Positions 19,010 to 27,838 of a DNA stretch of 64,000 nt are shown in pieces (positions within the stretch are counted from its first letter, which is position 1; each line of letters begins with the position of its first letter). The stretch comes from Agrobacterium tumefaciens. GTDB taxonomy: Bacteria; Pseudomonadota; Alphaproteobacteria; Rhizobiales; Rhizobiaceae. A program made the translations under genes and the position numbers. The notes under the pieces are model-generated. The model did no database searches. It saw nothing but the letters and a program-made list of their open reading frames with translations, and was not told the origin of the DNA. The DNA lies in assembly GCF_005221325.1 (NCBI RefSeq), contig NZ_CP039888.1:2873501-2937500 (forward strand), given 5' to 3'.

Positions 19010-19960
19010 TTAAGCGCCTGCCTTGTCGAGAAGGGTCATCATCTCATCCGTAAGCTTCAGGTTGACAGCGCGTTTGAAGCTTTCAAGCTGCGACAGGCTG
19101 GTAGCGCTGGCGATCGGGGCCGTCACCGCTTTTTTTCGCAAAAGCCAGGCCAGCGCGATATCGGCGAGCCTTGCGCCGGTTTCAACCGCCACCGCGTCCA
19201 TCGCGCCCAGAACGGCAAGGCCGCGCGTGTTGACATATTCACCCACCCGATAGCTGCGGGCGACACCTTCCGTATCGGCCTTGGCGCGATATTTCCCGGT
19301 CAGGAAGCCGGCGGCGAGGCTGTAGTAGTTGATGACGCCGATATCTTCCTTGACGCAGAGGTCGGCAAGAGGACCTTCAAAATCCGCGCGGTTGTAAAGG
19401 TTATATTCGGGCTGCAGCACATCATAACGTGGAAGATCATTCTTCCGAGCCACGTCCAGTGCCTCCTGAAGCTGGCTCGCGGAATAGTTGGAGCAGCCGA
19501 TGGCGCGGATTTTTCCCTGTTCCTTCAGCTTTGCGAAGGCGGCAAGCGTCTCTTCCAGCGGCACGTCCGCATCAGGCTTGTGGGCGAGATAGAGGTCGAT
19601 ATAGTCGGTTTGCAGCCGCTTCAGCGAAGCTTCGACAGCCTCTGCGATCCATCTGGCGCTGAGGCCGGTCTTCTGGCCGCGATTGTCGAAACCGACCTTG
19701 GTCACAATCACTGCATCCTCGCGCTTGACGCTCGATTGTTTCAGCCATTTGCCAATGATCGCCTCAGATTCACCGCCCACATGCCCGTCCACCCAGGCGG
19801 AGTAGACATCCGCCGTGTCGACGGCGTTGAATCCGGCGTCGAAAAATGCGTCCAGCAGGGCAAAGGAAGTCTTCTCATCCGCTGTCCAGCCGAACACGTT
19901 GCCGCCGAAGACGATCGGCGCGATGGAGAGGCCGGTCCGGCCAAGGCTTCGTTTTTCCAC
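19010..19960 (-). CDS. Aldo/keto reductase
   Basis: 316 residues from a GTG start (VEKRSLGRTGLSIAPIVFGGNVFGW) with CAGGAG eight bases upstream; the longer ATG reading from 20038 adds residues unlike the family. Catalytic residues: Asp in NAVDTADVYSAW, Lys in VIVTKVGF and His in DLYLAHKPD. Cofactor segment: PIASATSLSQLESFKRA. It is most like the AKR subfamily that includes YajO and plant-type L-galactose dehydrogenase relatives, but substrate assignment is not safe. First gene of an operon with the acetyltransferase. Confidence 0.9.
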   Translation of the reverse strand: MEKRSLGRTGLSIAPIVFGGNVFGWTADEKTSFALLDAFFDAGFNAVDTADVYSAWVDGHVGGESEAIIGKWLKQSSVKREDAVIVTKVGFDNRGQKTGLSARWIAEAVEASLKRLQTDYIDLYLAHKPDADVPLEETLAAFAKLKEQGKIRAIGCSNYSASQLQEALDVARKNDLPRYDVLQPEYNLYNRADFEGPLADLCVKEDIGVINYYSLAAGFLTGKYRAKADTEGVARSYRVGEYVNTRGLAVLGAMDAVAVETGARLADIALAWLLRKKAVTAPIASATSLSQLESFKRAVNLKLTDEMMTLLDKAGA

Positions 19961-20068
19961 GGGAGTGCTCCTGTTGCTGAGTTTGCGGCAGGTTAGCAAC
20001 TGCCCGTCGGCATAACCATTCAATTCCTTTGATGGCATTCATCAGCGAGCGGGCGACGGCCGGGAAAA

Positions 20069-21052
20069 TCAGGCCTGAAAGCTTCGATAGTGGCTGGGCG
20101 GAAAACGATTATGCTGTTGCCAGACGCGTCGCAAATGCCGGGCGGAGGCAAAGCCCGCCCGCTCGGCGATGGCTTCCATATCGAGGCGGCTATTTGTGAG
20201 AATGTCGCGGGCCAGATTGACCCGCATCAGATTGACGTAGTCGATCACGCTGATGCCGGTATGCTCGCGAAACAGGCGCGACAAATGCCTTTCGCTGAGT
20301 GCTGCGATATCGGCCAGTCGCTCCAGCGACCAATCCCGCGCTGGTTCGCCCATTACCCGGTCCTGCACCCGGTGAATGGCGGGGTGCATGTGGTTGCGGC
20401 CGGTAAGCCAGGGAGAAATCTGAGGATCATTGCCGTTGCGCCTGAGATAGATGACCATGGTTTGGGCAATTCGCGCCGCAACAGTGGGGGATGTCAACCG
20501 CGAAACCACATGCAGCATCAGATCGATGCCGGTGGAGATGCCTGCGCTGGAAAATCGATTGCCATCCTCAACAAACAGGCGGTTTTCGGCCACCTGGGAC
20601 AGTGGCGCGATGCGGCGCAAAGCATCGATGCAGTCGCTATGCGTGGTGCAGCTTCGCCCGTCGAAAAGCCCGGCCTCACCCGCCAGCAATGCGCCGGAGC
20701 AGATGGAAATGACTGTCGTGTCAATACGCACGACGCGGCGCAGCCATGCTGCCAATGCCTGTCGTTCCCGTCGCGTTTCCGGCTCGCTCTCGGAGCGCGA
20801 CGTGCTGCCGGAGATCAGCAGGAACGCATAGTCCGGCAGGGTGTCAGGCAGGGTCTCCAGCCCGCAAATGCCAAGGCCGATCGAGGATTGCTGCTTCTCC
20901 TGTGCCGCAATGTAGCGGCAGTCGAAAAAAATATCGCTCTGCTCGTCATTGGCATAGCGGATCACCTGCAAAGGCCCCGCAATATCGAGCAGCAGCGCGT
21001 GCGGCGGCACAAGCGTATAAAAGGGAATGACGTGTGTGCCGCCTCTATCCAT
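20069..21052 (-). CDS. GlxA/FtrA-type AraC-family regulator with DJ-1/PfpI domain
   Basis: 327 residues. Residues 1-190 are a DJ-1/PfpI-like glutamine-amidotransferase fold (VPPHALLLDIAGPLQVIRYAND, VISICSGALLAGEAGLFDGRSCTTH). The C-terminal 100 residues are a double HTH (LERLADIAALSERHLSRLFREH, AIAERAGFASARHLRRVWQQH). Regulators of this class often control amine or quaternary-ammonium catabolism. The start overlaps the isochorismatase-like stop by one base (TGATG), so they are co-translated. Ligand unknown. Confidence 0.92.
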   Translation of the reverse strand: MDRGGTHVIPFYTLVPPHALLLDIAGPLQVIRYANDEQSDIFFDCRYIAAQEKQQSSIGLGICGLETLPDTLPDYAFLLISGSTSRSESEPETRRERQALAAWLRRVVRIDTTVISICSGALLAGEAGLFDGRSCTTHSDCIDALRRIAPLSQVAENRLFVEDGNRFSSAGISTGIDLMLHVVSRLTSPTVAARIAQTMVIYLRRNGNDPQISPWLTGRNHMHPAIHRVQDRVMGEPARDWSLERLADIAALSERHLSRLFREHTGISVIDYVNLMRVNLARDILTNSRLDMEAIAERAGFASARHLRRVWQQHNRFPPSHYRSFQA

Positions 21053-21612
21053 CAGGCTGCTGCCTTCAGGGGTGTGAGCGCCTCACTCACGGTGGCGATG
21101 CGCGCGAAGCGGCCAGCCAGCACCAGCTCGGTCCGCGTGCGGATGTCATCCGCGCTGAACACCGTGCCGGAGGTGTGCGTCATCGGAAAGGTCAGCGTCG
21201 CCTCGGTTACGTAGTCGACGCTGTAGCCGAGATCGGAAGCGTGCCGGGTGGTGGTTTCGCAGCATTGTTCGGTGCGGATGCCGGAAACGATCAGCCGGTT
21301 GATGCCTCTCTGCGTCAGCCAGATTTCAAGGCCGGTGCCGGCGAAGGCCGAGTGCCGGTTCTTGCGAAAGGTCACATCAGGGGCAATCCGCACACCCTCC
21401 AGCGTGCGGATATAGCCGCTGCCTTCCGAGAAGGCCCGGTCGCCATCGACATGGAAGATTTGCACGACGGGGATTCCCGCAGCCTTGGCGCCATCGATCA
21501 GCGCCTGCTGCTTCTCCAGATAGGCGGCGAGCCCGCTTGTTTCGAAATAAGGGGCATGCCGAAAGGATTCCTGAACATCGATGACGAGGAGTGCGGTGTT
21601 GGAAGAGGACAT
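21052..21612 (-). CDS. Isochorismatase-family cysteine hydrolase
   Basis: 186 residues. The Cys-dependent triad is visible: Asp in ALLVIDVQESF, Lys in TFRKNRHSAFAGT and Cys in VSGIRTEQCCETTTRHASDLGYSVDYVTEAT. Family members hydrolyse isochorismate, nicotinamide, N-carbamoylsarcosine or oxamate-like amides; the EQCCET form with no partner genes does not settle the substrate. The start at 21612 (MSSSNTA) has TGGAGAA upstream; 21636 is an alternative. It leads an operon with the GlxA-type regulator. Confidence 0.88.
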   Translation of the reverse strand: MSSSNTALLVIDVQESFRHAPYFETSGLAAYLEKQQALIDGAKAAGIPVVQIFHVDGDRAFSEGSGYIRTLEGVRIAPDVTFRKNRHSAFAGTGLEIWLTQRGINRLIVSGIRTEQCCETTTRHASDLGYSVDYVTEATLTFPMTHTSGTVFSADDIRTRTELVLAGRFARIATVSEALTPLKAAA

Positions 21613-21792
21613 TTCATGGTTCTCCAGTTGGTTCATGAATAGCATAATCCTCTTTTGTTTATCGGGATAAAAGCAACGGAACAGACAAAGGAGGGACAAA
21701 TTCGGCCATACTTCATTTCATTGTGAGTCATCGGCTTGCCAGCCCGTGTGACGGTGATAAGTTTCCGGAGAATTGCAGAGCGGGAGAACGGA

Positions 21793-22776
21793 ATGTTGCG
21801 TTTCGGAATAATCTCAACGGCGAAAATCGCTCAGGATCACGTCATTCCGGCGATACAGGATGCGCAGAACTGCGTGGTCAGTGCCGTCGCCAGCCGCGAC
21901 CACGCCAAAGCGCGTGCGGTTGCGGAGCGTTTTTCCGTGCCCCATGCCTTTGGTTCCTATGAGGAGATGTTGGCATCGGATGTGATCGATGCGGTCTATA
22001 TTCCGCTTCCCACTGCGCAACATGTGGAGTGGACCATCAAGGCCGCCGATGCCGGCAAACATGTTCTCTGCGAAAAGCCGATCGCGTTGAAAGCGGAAGA
22101 GATCGATACGCTTATCGCGGTGCGTGACCGCAATGGCGTCATCGTGTCCGAGGCTTTCATGGTCACCTATTCCCCTGTTTGGGCCAAGGTGAAGGAATTG
22201 CTGGCTTCGGGCGCCATTGGCACGCTGAAACATGTGCAGGGCGCTTTCAGCTATTTCAATCGTGATCCCGACAATATGCGCAATATTCCTGAATTGGGTG
22301 GCGGGGCGCTGCCGGACATCGGCGTCTACCCGACCATCGTCACCCGATTTGCCACCGGCGCCGAGCCCAGACGCGTGCAGGCCACCGTCGAGCGTGACAG
22401 GGAATTCGGCACCGATATCTATTCCAGCGTCCGGGCCGATTTCGGCGATTTCGAGCTGAGCTTCTATCTGGCAACCCAGCTTGCCGCCCGCCAGCTCATG
22501 GTCTTCCACGGCACGGATGGATACATCGAGATCAAGTCGCCGTTCAACGCCAATCGCTGGGGTGCGGAAGAAATCGAACTGACCAATCAGGCCCACAACC
22601 AGTCGCAGGTCTTCCGGTTTCAGGATAGCCGCCAGTACAAGCTCGAGGCGGAGGCCTTTGCCCGTGCGGTGAGGGGCGAGGGCGAGGTCGTCACGCTTGA
22701 GAATTCGAGGAAGAACCAGCTTTTCATCGACGCCATCTACCGGGCGGCGGAAAAGGACGGTTGGGAAGCGGTTTAA
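21793..22776 (+). CDS. Gfo/Idh/MocA-family NAD(P)-dependent oxidoreductase
   Basis: 327 residues from [17 protein letters not shown]. Rossmann fold at the N-terminus (GIISTAKIA), the family's catalytic Lys in [18 protein letters not shown], and the C-terminal sheet domain with [15 protein letters not shown], where Asp and Tyr sit at the usual active-site positions. Likely acts on a sugar, inositol or related polyol; the substrate is unknown. GGGAGAA precedes the ATG. Its stop TAA shares the TTAA palindrome with the convergent GtrA-like gene. Confidence 0.93.
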   Translation: MLRFGIISTAKIAQDHVIPAIQDAQNCVVSAVASRDHAKARAVAERFSVPHAFGSYEEMLASDVIDAVYIPLPTAQHVEWTIKAADAGKHVLCEKPIALKAEEIDTLIAVRDRNGVIVSEAFMVTYSPVWAKVKELLASGAIGTLKHVQGAFSYFNRDPDNMRNIPELGGGALPDIGVYPTIVTRFATGAEPRRVQATVERDREFGTDIYSSVRADFGDFELSFYLATQLAARQLMVFHGTDGYIEIKSPFNANRWGAEEIELTNQAHNQSQVFRFQDSRQYKLEAEAFARAVRGEGEVVTLENSRKNQLFIDAIYRAAEKDGWEAV

Positions 22777-23144
22777 TCCTGATCCCGCTGCTGTCTCCGC
22801 AGCCGCCGATAGCCGTAAAGCGCCAGCAACAGTGCGGCGAGCGCCGAGAGGGCAAGCGGGATAAGCGGCTGCAGCAGCGGGTTGCGCCATAGCAGCAGGG
22901 CAAATAGCCCAACGCCCACGAAGCGGGAGATGAGCGTGACGGCGTTCATAAGAAAGCCATTCAATGCGTCAGGTGCATTTGCATTTGAGCGGTTCAGCCG
23001 CCAGCTCGTCGCAAGTCCCGCCGCCGCACCCGGCAAACGGGCTGCCAGCGGATCGATGTCGAGATAGAAAATAAGTAAGCAGGTAATGGCAAGATCGACG
23101 GCCAATCCGCAAATTTCGGTCAGCGCGAAGTGCGGAAGTTTCAA
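22773..23144 (-). CDS. GtrA-like membrane protein
   Basis: 123 residues from a TTG start, four predicted membrane helices: residues about 10-30, 36-48 (weaker), 65-88 and 92-113. The layout [26 protein letters not shown], then [14 protein letters not shown] followed by two further helices is that of GtrA, which moves lipid-linked sugars across the inner membrane. There is no good ribosome site and the upstream gene ends 12 bp before, so translation may depend on coupling to it. No GtrB-like glycosyltransferase is adjacent. Confidence 0.65.
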   Translation of the reverse strand: MKLPHFALTEICGLAVDLAITCLLIFYLDIDPLAARLPGAAAGLATSWRLNRSNANAPDALNGFLMNAVTLISRFVGVGLFALLLWRNPLLQPLIPLALSALAALLLALYGYRRLRRQQRDQD

Positions 23145-23156
23145 CGGGGTGGGCTT

Positions 23157-23399
23157 TTAAAGTGTCGGCTGTGTGGAGCGCGGGCGCTGCAGCACGAGAA
23201 GGCCGATAACGACACCCACGACGCCGAAATTATAACCCGCGAGCGCCAAAAGCAGCGACATCAGCGGCACAGCCGTGGAAGAAAGCACCATTGCAATACC
23301 GTAGGCGCCGATAATCAGCATGCAGATGAAAACGATGCTGAAGACAGAACGCAACGCAACTGCGGTTACGCCAAGCACTGTGGCGGTAAGAAAAATCAT
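23157..23399 (-). CDS. Small membrane protein of unknown function
   Basis: 80 residues, mostly hydrophobic, with two to three membrane spans (residues about 3-22, 24-44 and 47-70) and a short basic tail QRPRSTQPTL. The ATG has a strong ribosome site AGAGGAGG eight bases upstream, which makes it a real gene. It lies immediately upstream of the GtrA-like gene, and both proteins probably act together in the membrane. No family recognised. Confidence 0.65.
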   Translation of the reverse strand: MIFLTATVLGVTAVALRSVFSIVFICMLIIGAYGIAMVLSSTAVPLMSLLLALAGYNFGVVGVVIGLLVLQRPRSTQPTL

Positions 23400-23587
23400 G
23401 ATGCCGCCTCCTCTTTGGTTGCCGGGTCTGGAACAAGACGTAGCGTCTCCTTCCCTAATGAACCCTTGTTGTCTCCTCCAATCCCTGTTTTCCTAACTCG
23501 TTAGTTGAGGATATGGTTTCATCGCCGTTAAAATCGGTGAGCCGATGTCGGCATTTCCGAATCGACGGGTTTTGGTTACAAACGGTC

Positions 23588-25186
23588 ATGAGCGATATCT
23601 TCTCCCACGCCGCATTGAGCAATCTTGCCGAATTTTCGGTGTCCGAACTGTCGGGTTCCATCAAGCGCACGGTGGAGACGGCTTTCGAGCAGGTGCGGGT
23701 GCGCGGCGAGATTTCCGGCTATCGTGGTCCGCATTCTTCCGGCCACGCCTATTTTTCGCTGAAGGATGATCGTGCCCGTATCGACGCGGTGATCTGGAAA
23801 GGCACCTTCTCTCGCCTAAAGTTCCGCCCGGAAGAGGGTATGGAAGTGATCGCCACCGGCAAGATCACCACCTTTCCCGGGTCTTCCAAATACCAGATCG
23901 TCATAGAAAGCCTCGAGCCTGCCGGTGCCGGCGCGCTGATGGCGCTTCTGGAAGATCGCCGCCGGCGTCTGGCGGCAGAGGGGCTTTTTGATGCGGCCCG
24001 CAAGCGTTCCCTGCCATTCATGCCGCGTGTCATCGGCGTTGTCACCTCGCCCACGGGTGCAGTCATCCGCGATATTCTTCACCGTATCTCGGATCGGTTT
24101 CCGGTCCACGTCGTCGTCTGGCCGGTCAAGGTGCAGGGCGAAGGCTCGGGCGAGGAGGTGGCGAACGCCATTCGCGGTTTTAACGCGCTTAAGCCCGGTG
24201 GCGAGATTGCCCGTCCCGATGTGCTCGTCGTTGCGCGCGGCGGCGGCAGTCTGGAAGACCTCTGGAGCTTCAATGACGAAATCGTCGTGCGCGCGGCGGC
24301 CGAGAGCGAAATCCCGCTGATTTCCGCCGTGGGGCACGAGACCGATACGACATTGATCGACTATGCCGCCGATGTGCGGGCGCCGACGCCGACAGGCGCT
24401 GCCGAAATGGCGGTGCCGGTGCGGGCCGAACTCGAAGCGCAGCTTTCCGGTCTTGCTGCCCGCCTGTCCGGTTCGGTTTCGCGGCAGATGGATAATCGAC
24501 GTCAGAGTGTGCGGGCGCTGGTGCGCGCTTTGCCGTCACTCGATCAGCTTCTGGCCCTGCCGCGCCGCCGCTTCGATGAGGCCGCGAGCGGTCTTGGCCG
24601 TGGATTGGAATTGACGACGCTGAACAAGCGCCGCGCCTTCGAACGTTCCGCCTCGGGACTGAGACCGGAAACCTTGCTGAATGGTCTGAAGCACCACAGG
24701 CAGCGCGTCACCGAGCGTATGCACCGGGCCGAGACCCTGGTGGAGCGCCGTCTGTTGCAGGGCAAAGGCCGCGTCGATTCCTTCGATTCGGCCCTGCGTT
24801 CGCTTCCCGCCCGCCTGCTTGGCCAGCTGGAACGGCAGAAGGAACGGGTCGTCACAGCATCGCGCCGGGCCGATACCGCCGTATTGCACCGCATGGCGCA
24901 GAACCGGTCCGGTCTTGCCGCCCATGATCGTATCCTGCAATCGCTGTCCTACAAGAACGTGCTGAAGCGCGGTTATGCCGTGATCCGCGATGAGGAAAAC
25001 CGGCCATTGACCCGCGCTGCCGCCATCGCCTCCGGTGCTGTGGTGTCGATGGAATTTGCCGATGGCCGCGTTTCCGCCATCACGACGGGAGAGGGGACAC
25101 CCGCCCCGGATGCTGCCGCCGCGCCGAAAAAGAAGCCGGCGAAACCGGCTTCTTCTGACCCGGGTAATCAGGGCAACCTGTTCTGA
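23588..25186 (+). CDS. xseA: Exodeoxyribonuclease VII large subunit
   Basis: 532 residues from [31 protein letters not shown]-terminal OB-fold ([40 protein letters not shown]), then the nuclease core ([68 protein letters not shown]), a long coiled-coil and a C-terminal segment with [17 protein letters not shown]. It degrades single-stranded DNA together with XseB, which is not in this window. The initiator ribosome site is weak. The stop TGA abuts that of the convergent enolase-superfamily gene. Confidence 0.96.
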   Translation: MSDIFSHAALSNLAEFSVSELSGSIKRTVETAFEQVRVRGEISGYRGPHSSGHAYFSLKDDRARIDAVIWKGTFSRLKFRPEEGMEVIATGKITTFPGSSKYQIVIESLEPAGAGALMALLEDRRRRLAAEGLFDAARKRSLPFMPRVIGVVTSPTGAVIRDILHRISDRFPVHVVVWPVKVQGEGSGEEVANAIRGFNALKPGGEIARPDVLVVARGGGSLEDLWSFNDEIVVRAAAESEIPLISAVGHETDTTLIDYAADVRAPTPTGAAEMAVPVRAELEAQLSGLAARLSGSVSRQMDNRRQSVRALVRALPSLDQLLALPRRRFDEAASGLGRGLELTTLNKRRAFERSASGLRPETLLNGLKHHRQRVTERMHRAETLVERRLLQGKGRVDSFDSALRSLPARLLGQLERQKERVVTASRRADTAVLHRMAQNRSGLAAHDRILQSLSYKNVLKRGYAVIRDEENRPLTRAAAIASGAVVSMEFADGRVSAITTGEGTPAPDAAAAPKKKPAKPASSDPGNQGNLF

Positions 25187-26389
25187 TCAGATCGACGCTG
25201 CATCTGAGAAACGGCGGCTGACGGTGAAGGTCTTTTCGATATCGGGATGCAGCTCCATGCCGAGACCGGCACCCGGCGGCACGGTGATCATGCCGTTTTT
25301 CACCTCGGGCAAGGCGGTGACGAGATCGCGATACCAGGTCTTGTAGAAGGCGCGCACGCTTTCCTGCACCAGCGCATTCGGCGCGTTGAGCGACAGATGG
25401 GTGGAGGCGCACAGCACCACCGGCCCGGTGCAATCATGCGGCGCGACCGGTAGGTGCCAGGCTTCCGCCATGGAGGCAATCTTGCGCGCCTCGGAAAGGC
25501 CGCCGCACCAGCTGATATCAAGCATCACCACACCGGCCGCGCCGGTTTCCAGGAGATCGCGGAAGGCCCAGCGGGAACCGAGCGTTTCGGACGCGGAAAT
25601 CGGAGCGGGCGACACGGCGGCATACCGCGTCAGGCTGGAAAGGCTGTCCATCTTGATCGGGTCTTCATGCCAGAAGGTCTGGTAGGGGGTAAGCGCCTTG
25701 GCGATCTGCATGGCGGGCAGAAGCTGCCACATGGAGTGAAACTCCACCATGATATCCATCTTGTCGCCCACCGCCTTGCGGATTTTTTCGAACGGCTCGA
25801 GCGCGGTCTTCAGGTCCGGCATCGAGATATATTGCCCGCGCGTCTTTTCCGCCGCCGCATCAAAGGGCCAGATCTTCATGGCGGTGATACCGTCTTCCAG
25901 CAGCGAATGGGCCAGCTCATCGGCCCGATGCAGGAAGCCGTTCAGATCGTCATAATCCTTGCCGTCGGAGAGGCCATAATTGGCCGTCTGCTGGCCAGTC
26001 GCCTTCTTGATGTATTCGGTTCCCGCGCAGGTATTGTAGGTGCGGATTTCCTTGCGGCTGAAGCCGCCGAGCAACTGGGCGATGGGCTGGTTGGTGGCCT
26101 TGCCGAAAATGTCCCACAGCGCGATGTCGAAGGCGGAATTACCGCGCACTTCTGCGCCCGATGAACGGAAGCCGAGATAACCGACAAGGTCTTGCGCCAG
26201 AAGGTCGATCTGCAGCGGGTCGCGGCCAATCACGCGCGGCGCGATATATTCATGCACATAGGTCTCCACTGTCTCCGCTCCGAAGAAGGTTTCGCCGAGC
26301 CCGGTAATGCCCTCATCCGTACGGACCAGAACCCAGAGCAGGTTTGTCCGTTCCGCCACGCGGACGGTCTCGAGTTTCGTAATTTTCAT
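25187..26389 (-). CDS. Mandelate racemase/muconate lactonizing enzyme family protein (probable sugar-acid dehydratase)
   Basis: 400 residues, enolase superfamily. N-terminal capping domain then a TIM barrel: the base position is TAMKIWPFD (Lys in the KxW element), metal ligands are at VEFHSMW (Glu), WHEDP (Glu) and ISASETLG (Glu), and the His-Asp pair is APHDCTGP. These fit an acid-sugar dehydratase, but the substrate cannot be read from motifs. It is the second gene of an operon with an FCD-domain GntR regulator 51 bp upstream, which suggests control by a sugar acid. The start has GGAGGAG upstream. Confidence 0.9.
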   Translation of the reverse strand: MKITKLETVRVAERTNLLWVLVRTDEGITGLGETFFGAETVETYVHEYIAPRVIGRDPLQIDLLAQDLVGYLGFRSSGAEVRGNSAFDIALWDIFGKATNQPIAQLLGGFSRKEIRTYNTCAGTEYIKKATGQQTANYGLSDGKDYDDLNGFLHRADELAHSLLEDGITAMKIWPFDAAAEKTRGQYISMPDLKTALEPFEKIRKAVGDKMDIMVEFHSMWQLLPAMQIAKALTPYQTFWHEDPIKMDSLSSLTRYAAVSPAPISASETLGSRWAFRDLLETGAAGVVMLDISWCGGLSEARKIASMAEAWHLPVAPHDCTGPVVLCASTHLSLNAPNALVQESVRAFYKTWYRDLVTALPEVKNGMITVPPGAGLGMELHPDIEKTFTVSRRFSDAASI

Positions 26390-26440
26390 GATGTCTCCTC
26401 CAGAGGCAGTCAGTTTCCATCTGGGACTGCGTTGAAAAAA

Positions 26441-27148
26441 TCAGGCGATACCGGCCGCCAGAAGCGCATGCACGCTTTCATCGAAATGCCGCGCCATCAG
26501 CGTTGAGGCGGTTTGCGGATCGCCCGCGGCAATGGCCTGTCCGATGGCGATGTGAAGTTCGCACGCGGCAAGGCGCTGCGCATCCGAGGTGCGGCTTTTC
26601 CAGCCAATCGGCCAGGTCTGGCGTGTCACATTCTGGAAAGCGCCGAGAATGAGTTCGAAAACCGGGTTCTTGGAGGCTCTGGCAACGGCAAGGTGAAAGG
26701 CAAGGTCGTGCTCCATCACCTTGTCATTGTCACTGAAATCCCGCTCCATATTGTTCGCGTGATCGAGGACGGTAAGCGCTTCCGCACCCGTGCGCCTCAG
26801 GGCCGCAAGGGTCACGGTTCTGACTTCGATGGTGCGGCGCACGTCGTAAATTTGCTGGATGTTGATCTGCTCGGTGTGAATGCCATGTTCGAACATCAGC
26901 GACATCGCACCATGGTCCAGCGTCGCCACGGTTGCGCGTCTGCCGGCGCTGACATCGATCAGCCGCATGGCCGACAGAGACCGGAAAGCCTCGCGAACGA
27001 CGGTGCGTGAGACGCCGAGCTGTTGCGAGAGCGAAAGTTCACTCGGCAGCTTCGCACCGGGGGCAAGTTCGTTTTCGCGGATATGACGGGTGATCGCGCC
27101 GATCGTGCTGCTGACGAGGCCGGATTCATGTGAAATGGCGTTTAACAT
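26441..27148 (-). CDS. FadR-subfamily GntR transcriptional regulator (FCD domain)
   Basis: 235 residues. The N-terminal winged helix is AITRHIRENELAPGAKLPSELSLSQQLGVSRTVVREAFRSLSAMRLID; the C-terminal all-helical FCD ligand domain has the metal-site His/Asp pattern (DLAFHLAVARAS, HFDESVHALL). It is probably a repressor of its own operon and of the enolase-superfamily gene downstream, with a sugar-acid inducer. A perfect palindrome matching the FadR-type consensus lies 10-26 bp upstream of the start. Confidence 0.93.
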   Translation of the reverse strand: MLNAISHESGLVSSTIGAITRHIRENELAPGAKLPSELSLSQQLGVSRTVVREAFRSLSAMRLIDVSAGRRATVATLDHGAMSLMFEHGIHTEQINIQQIYDVRRTIEVRTVTLAALRRTGAEALTVLDHANNMERDFSDNDKVMEHDLAFHLAVARASKNPVFELILGAFQNVTRQTWPIGWKSRTSDAQRLAACELHIAIGQAIAAGDPQTASTLMARHFDESVHALLAAGIA

Positions 27149-27157
27149 TTTTCCTCC

Positions 27158-27174
27158 AACCTGTAGTACAGGTT
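27158..27174. promoter_or_regulatory. FadR/GntR-type operator
   Basis: AACCTGTAGTACAGGTT is a perfect palindrome with 7-bp arms and a 3-bp centre. Its core TGTAGTACA fits the FadR-family pattern T-N-GT-N3-AC-N-A. It lies 10-26 bp upstream of the regulator's start codon, next to the ribosome site. Confidence 0.8.
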
Positions 27175-27256
27175 TATGGAAAATTGCTTACAGGATTTTT
27201 TCTGCGGAAACAAGCGCCCTTGCCGCGTGATTACCGGTTCCATCCGCGGCGTAAAT

Positions 27257-27757
27257 CTATTCCTCGAAGTCCTGCAGGAACCGCTTCAGCAGCCCATCAA
27301 GCGCCAGGCGCTCCTCTTCGGTGAGATGAGCGACAAGACGGTGCTGGTTTTCGACATGCGCGCCAACCGCTTCCTCGACGATGGCAAAGCCGCGCTCTGT
27401 CAACGATATCAAGACGCTGCGCCGGTCCTGTGGATTGTGAATGCGCTCCACCAGCCCGGCTTTTTCCAGCTGGTCGATCCGGTTTGTCATGGTGCCGGAG
27501 CTGACCATGGTCATGGCCAGAAGATCGCCGGGAGAGAGCCGATGGGGTGCGCCCGCGCGCCGCAACGTCGCCAGCACATCGAAAGCGGAGGAGGAGAGGC
27601 CGTGTTTCAAGAGCACTGCTTCCACCTCGCGGCCGAGATGTGTGCTGAGCCGGTGCAGGCGCCCTAGCAGCCCCATGGGGCCGACATCGAGATCGGGGCG
27701 CTCGCTCCGCCATTGCGCGAGAATATGGTCGACGTGGTCCATGGGTTCCTTGCTCAT
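27257..27757 (-). CDS. MarR-family transcriptional regulator
   Basis: About 166 residues. The winged helix is LSSSAFDVLATLRRAGAPHRLSPGDLLAMTMVSSGTMTNRIDQLEKAGLVERIHNPQDRRSVLISLTERG. Start: ATG at 27757 (MSKEPMDH); TTG at 27763 and ATG at 27742 are alternatives, the latter with AAGGAA upstream. It is divergent from the EamA transporter, with a perfect palindrome between them, so it most likely represses the transporter and itself. Ligand unknown. Confidence 0.92.
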   Translation of the reverse strand: MSKEPMDHVDHILAQWRSERPDLDVGPMGLLGRLHRLSTHLGREVEAVLLKHGLSSSAFDVLATLRRAGAPHRLSPGDLLAMTMVSSGTMTNRIDQLEKAGLVERIHNPQDRRSVLISLTERGFAIVEEAVGAHVENQHRLVAHLTEEERLALDGLLKRFLQDFEE

Positions 27758-27777
27758 CACCAAGGCATAACAATTGA

Positions 27778-27795
27778 TATCTTGACGTCAAGATA
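27778..27795. promoter_or_regulatory. MarR-type operator palindrome
   Basis: TATCTTGACGTCAAGATA is an 18-bp perfect palindrome in the 80-bp gap between the MarR gene and the divergent EamA gene. A second TATCTTGA half-site occurs at 27815-27822, just before the EamA start at 27839. Confidence 0.8.
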
Positions 27796-27838
27796 AAATC
27801 GACTAAGTTGGATTTATCTTGATATAGAGATTCTTGAA

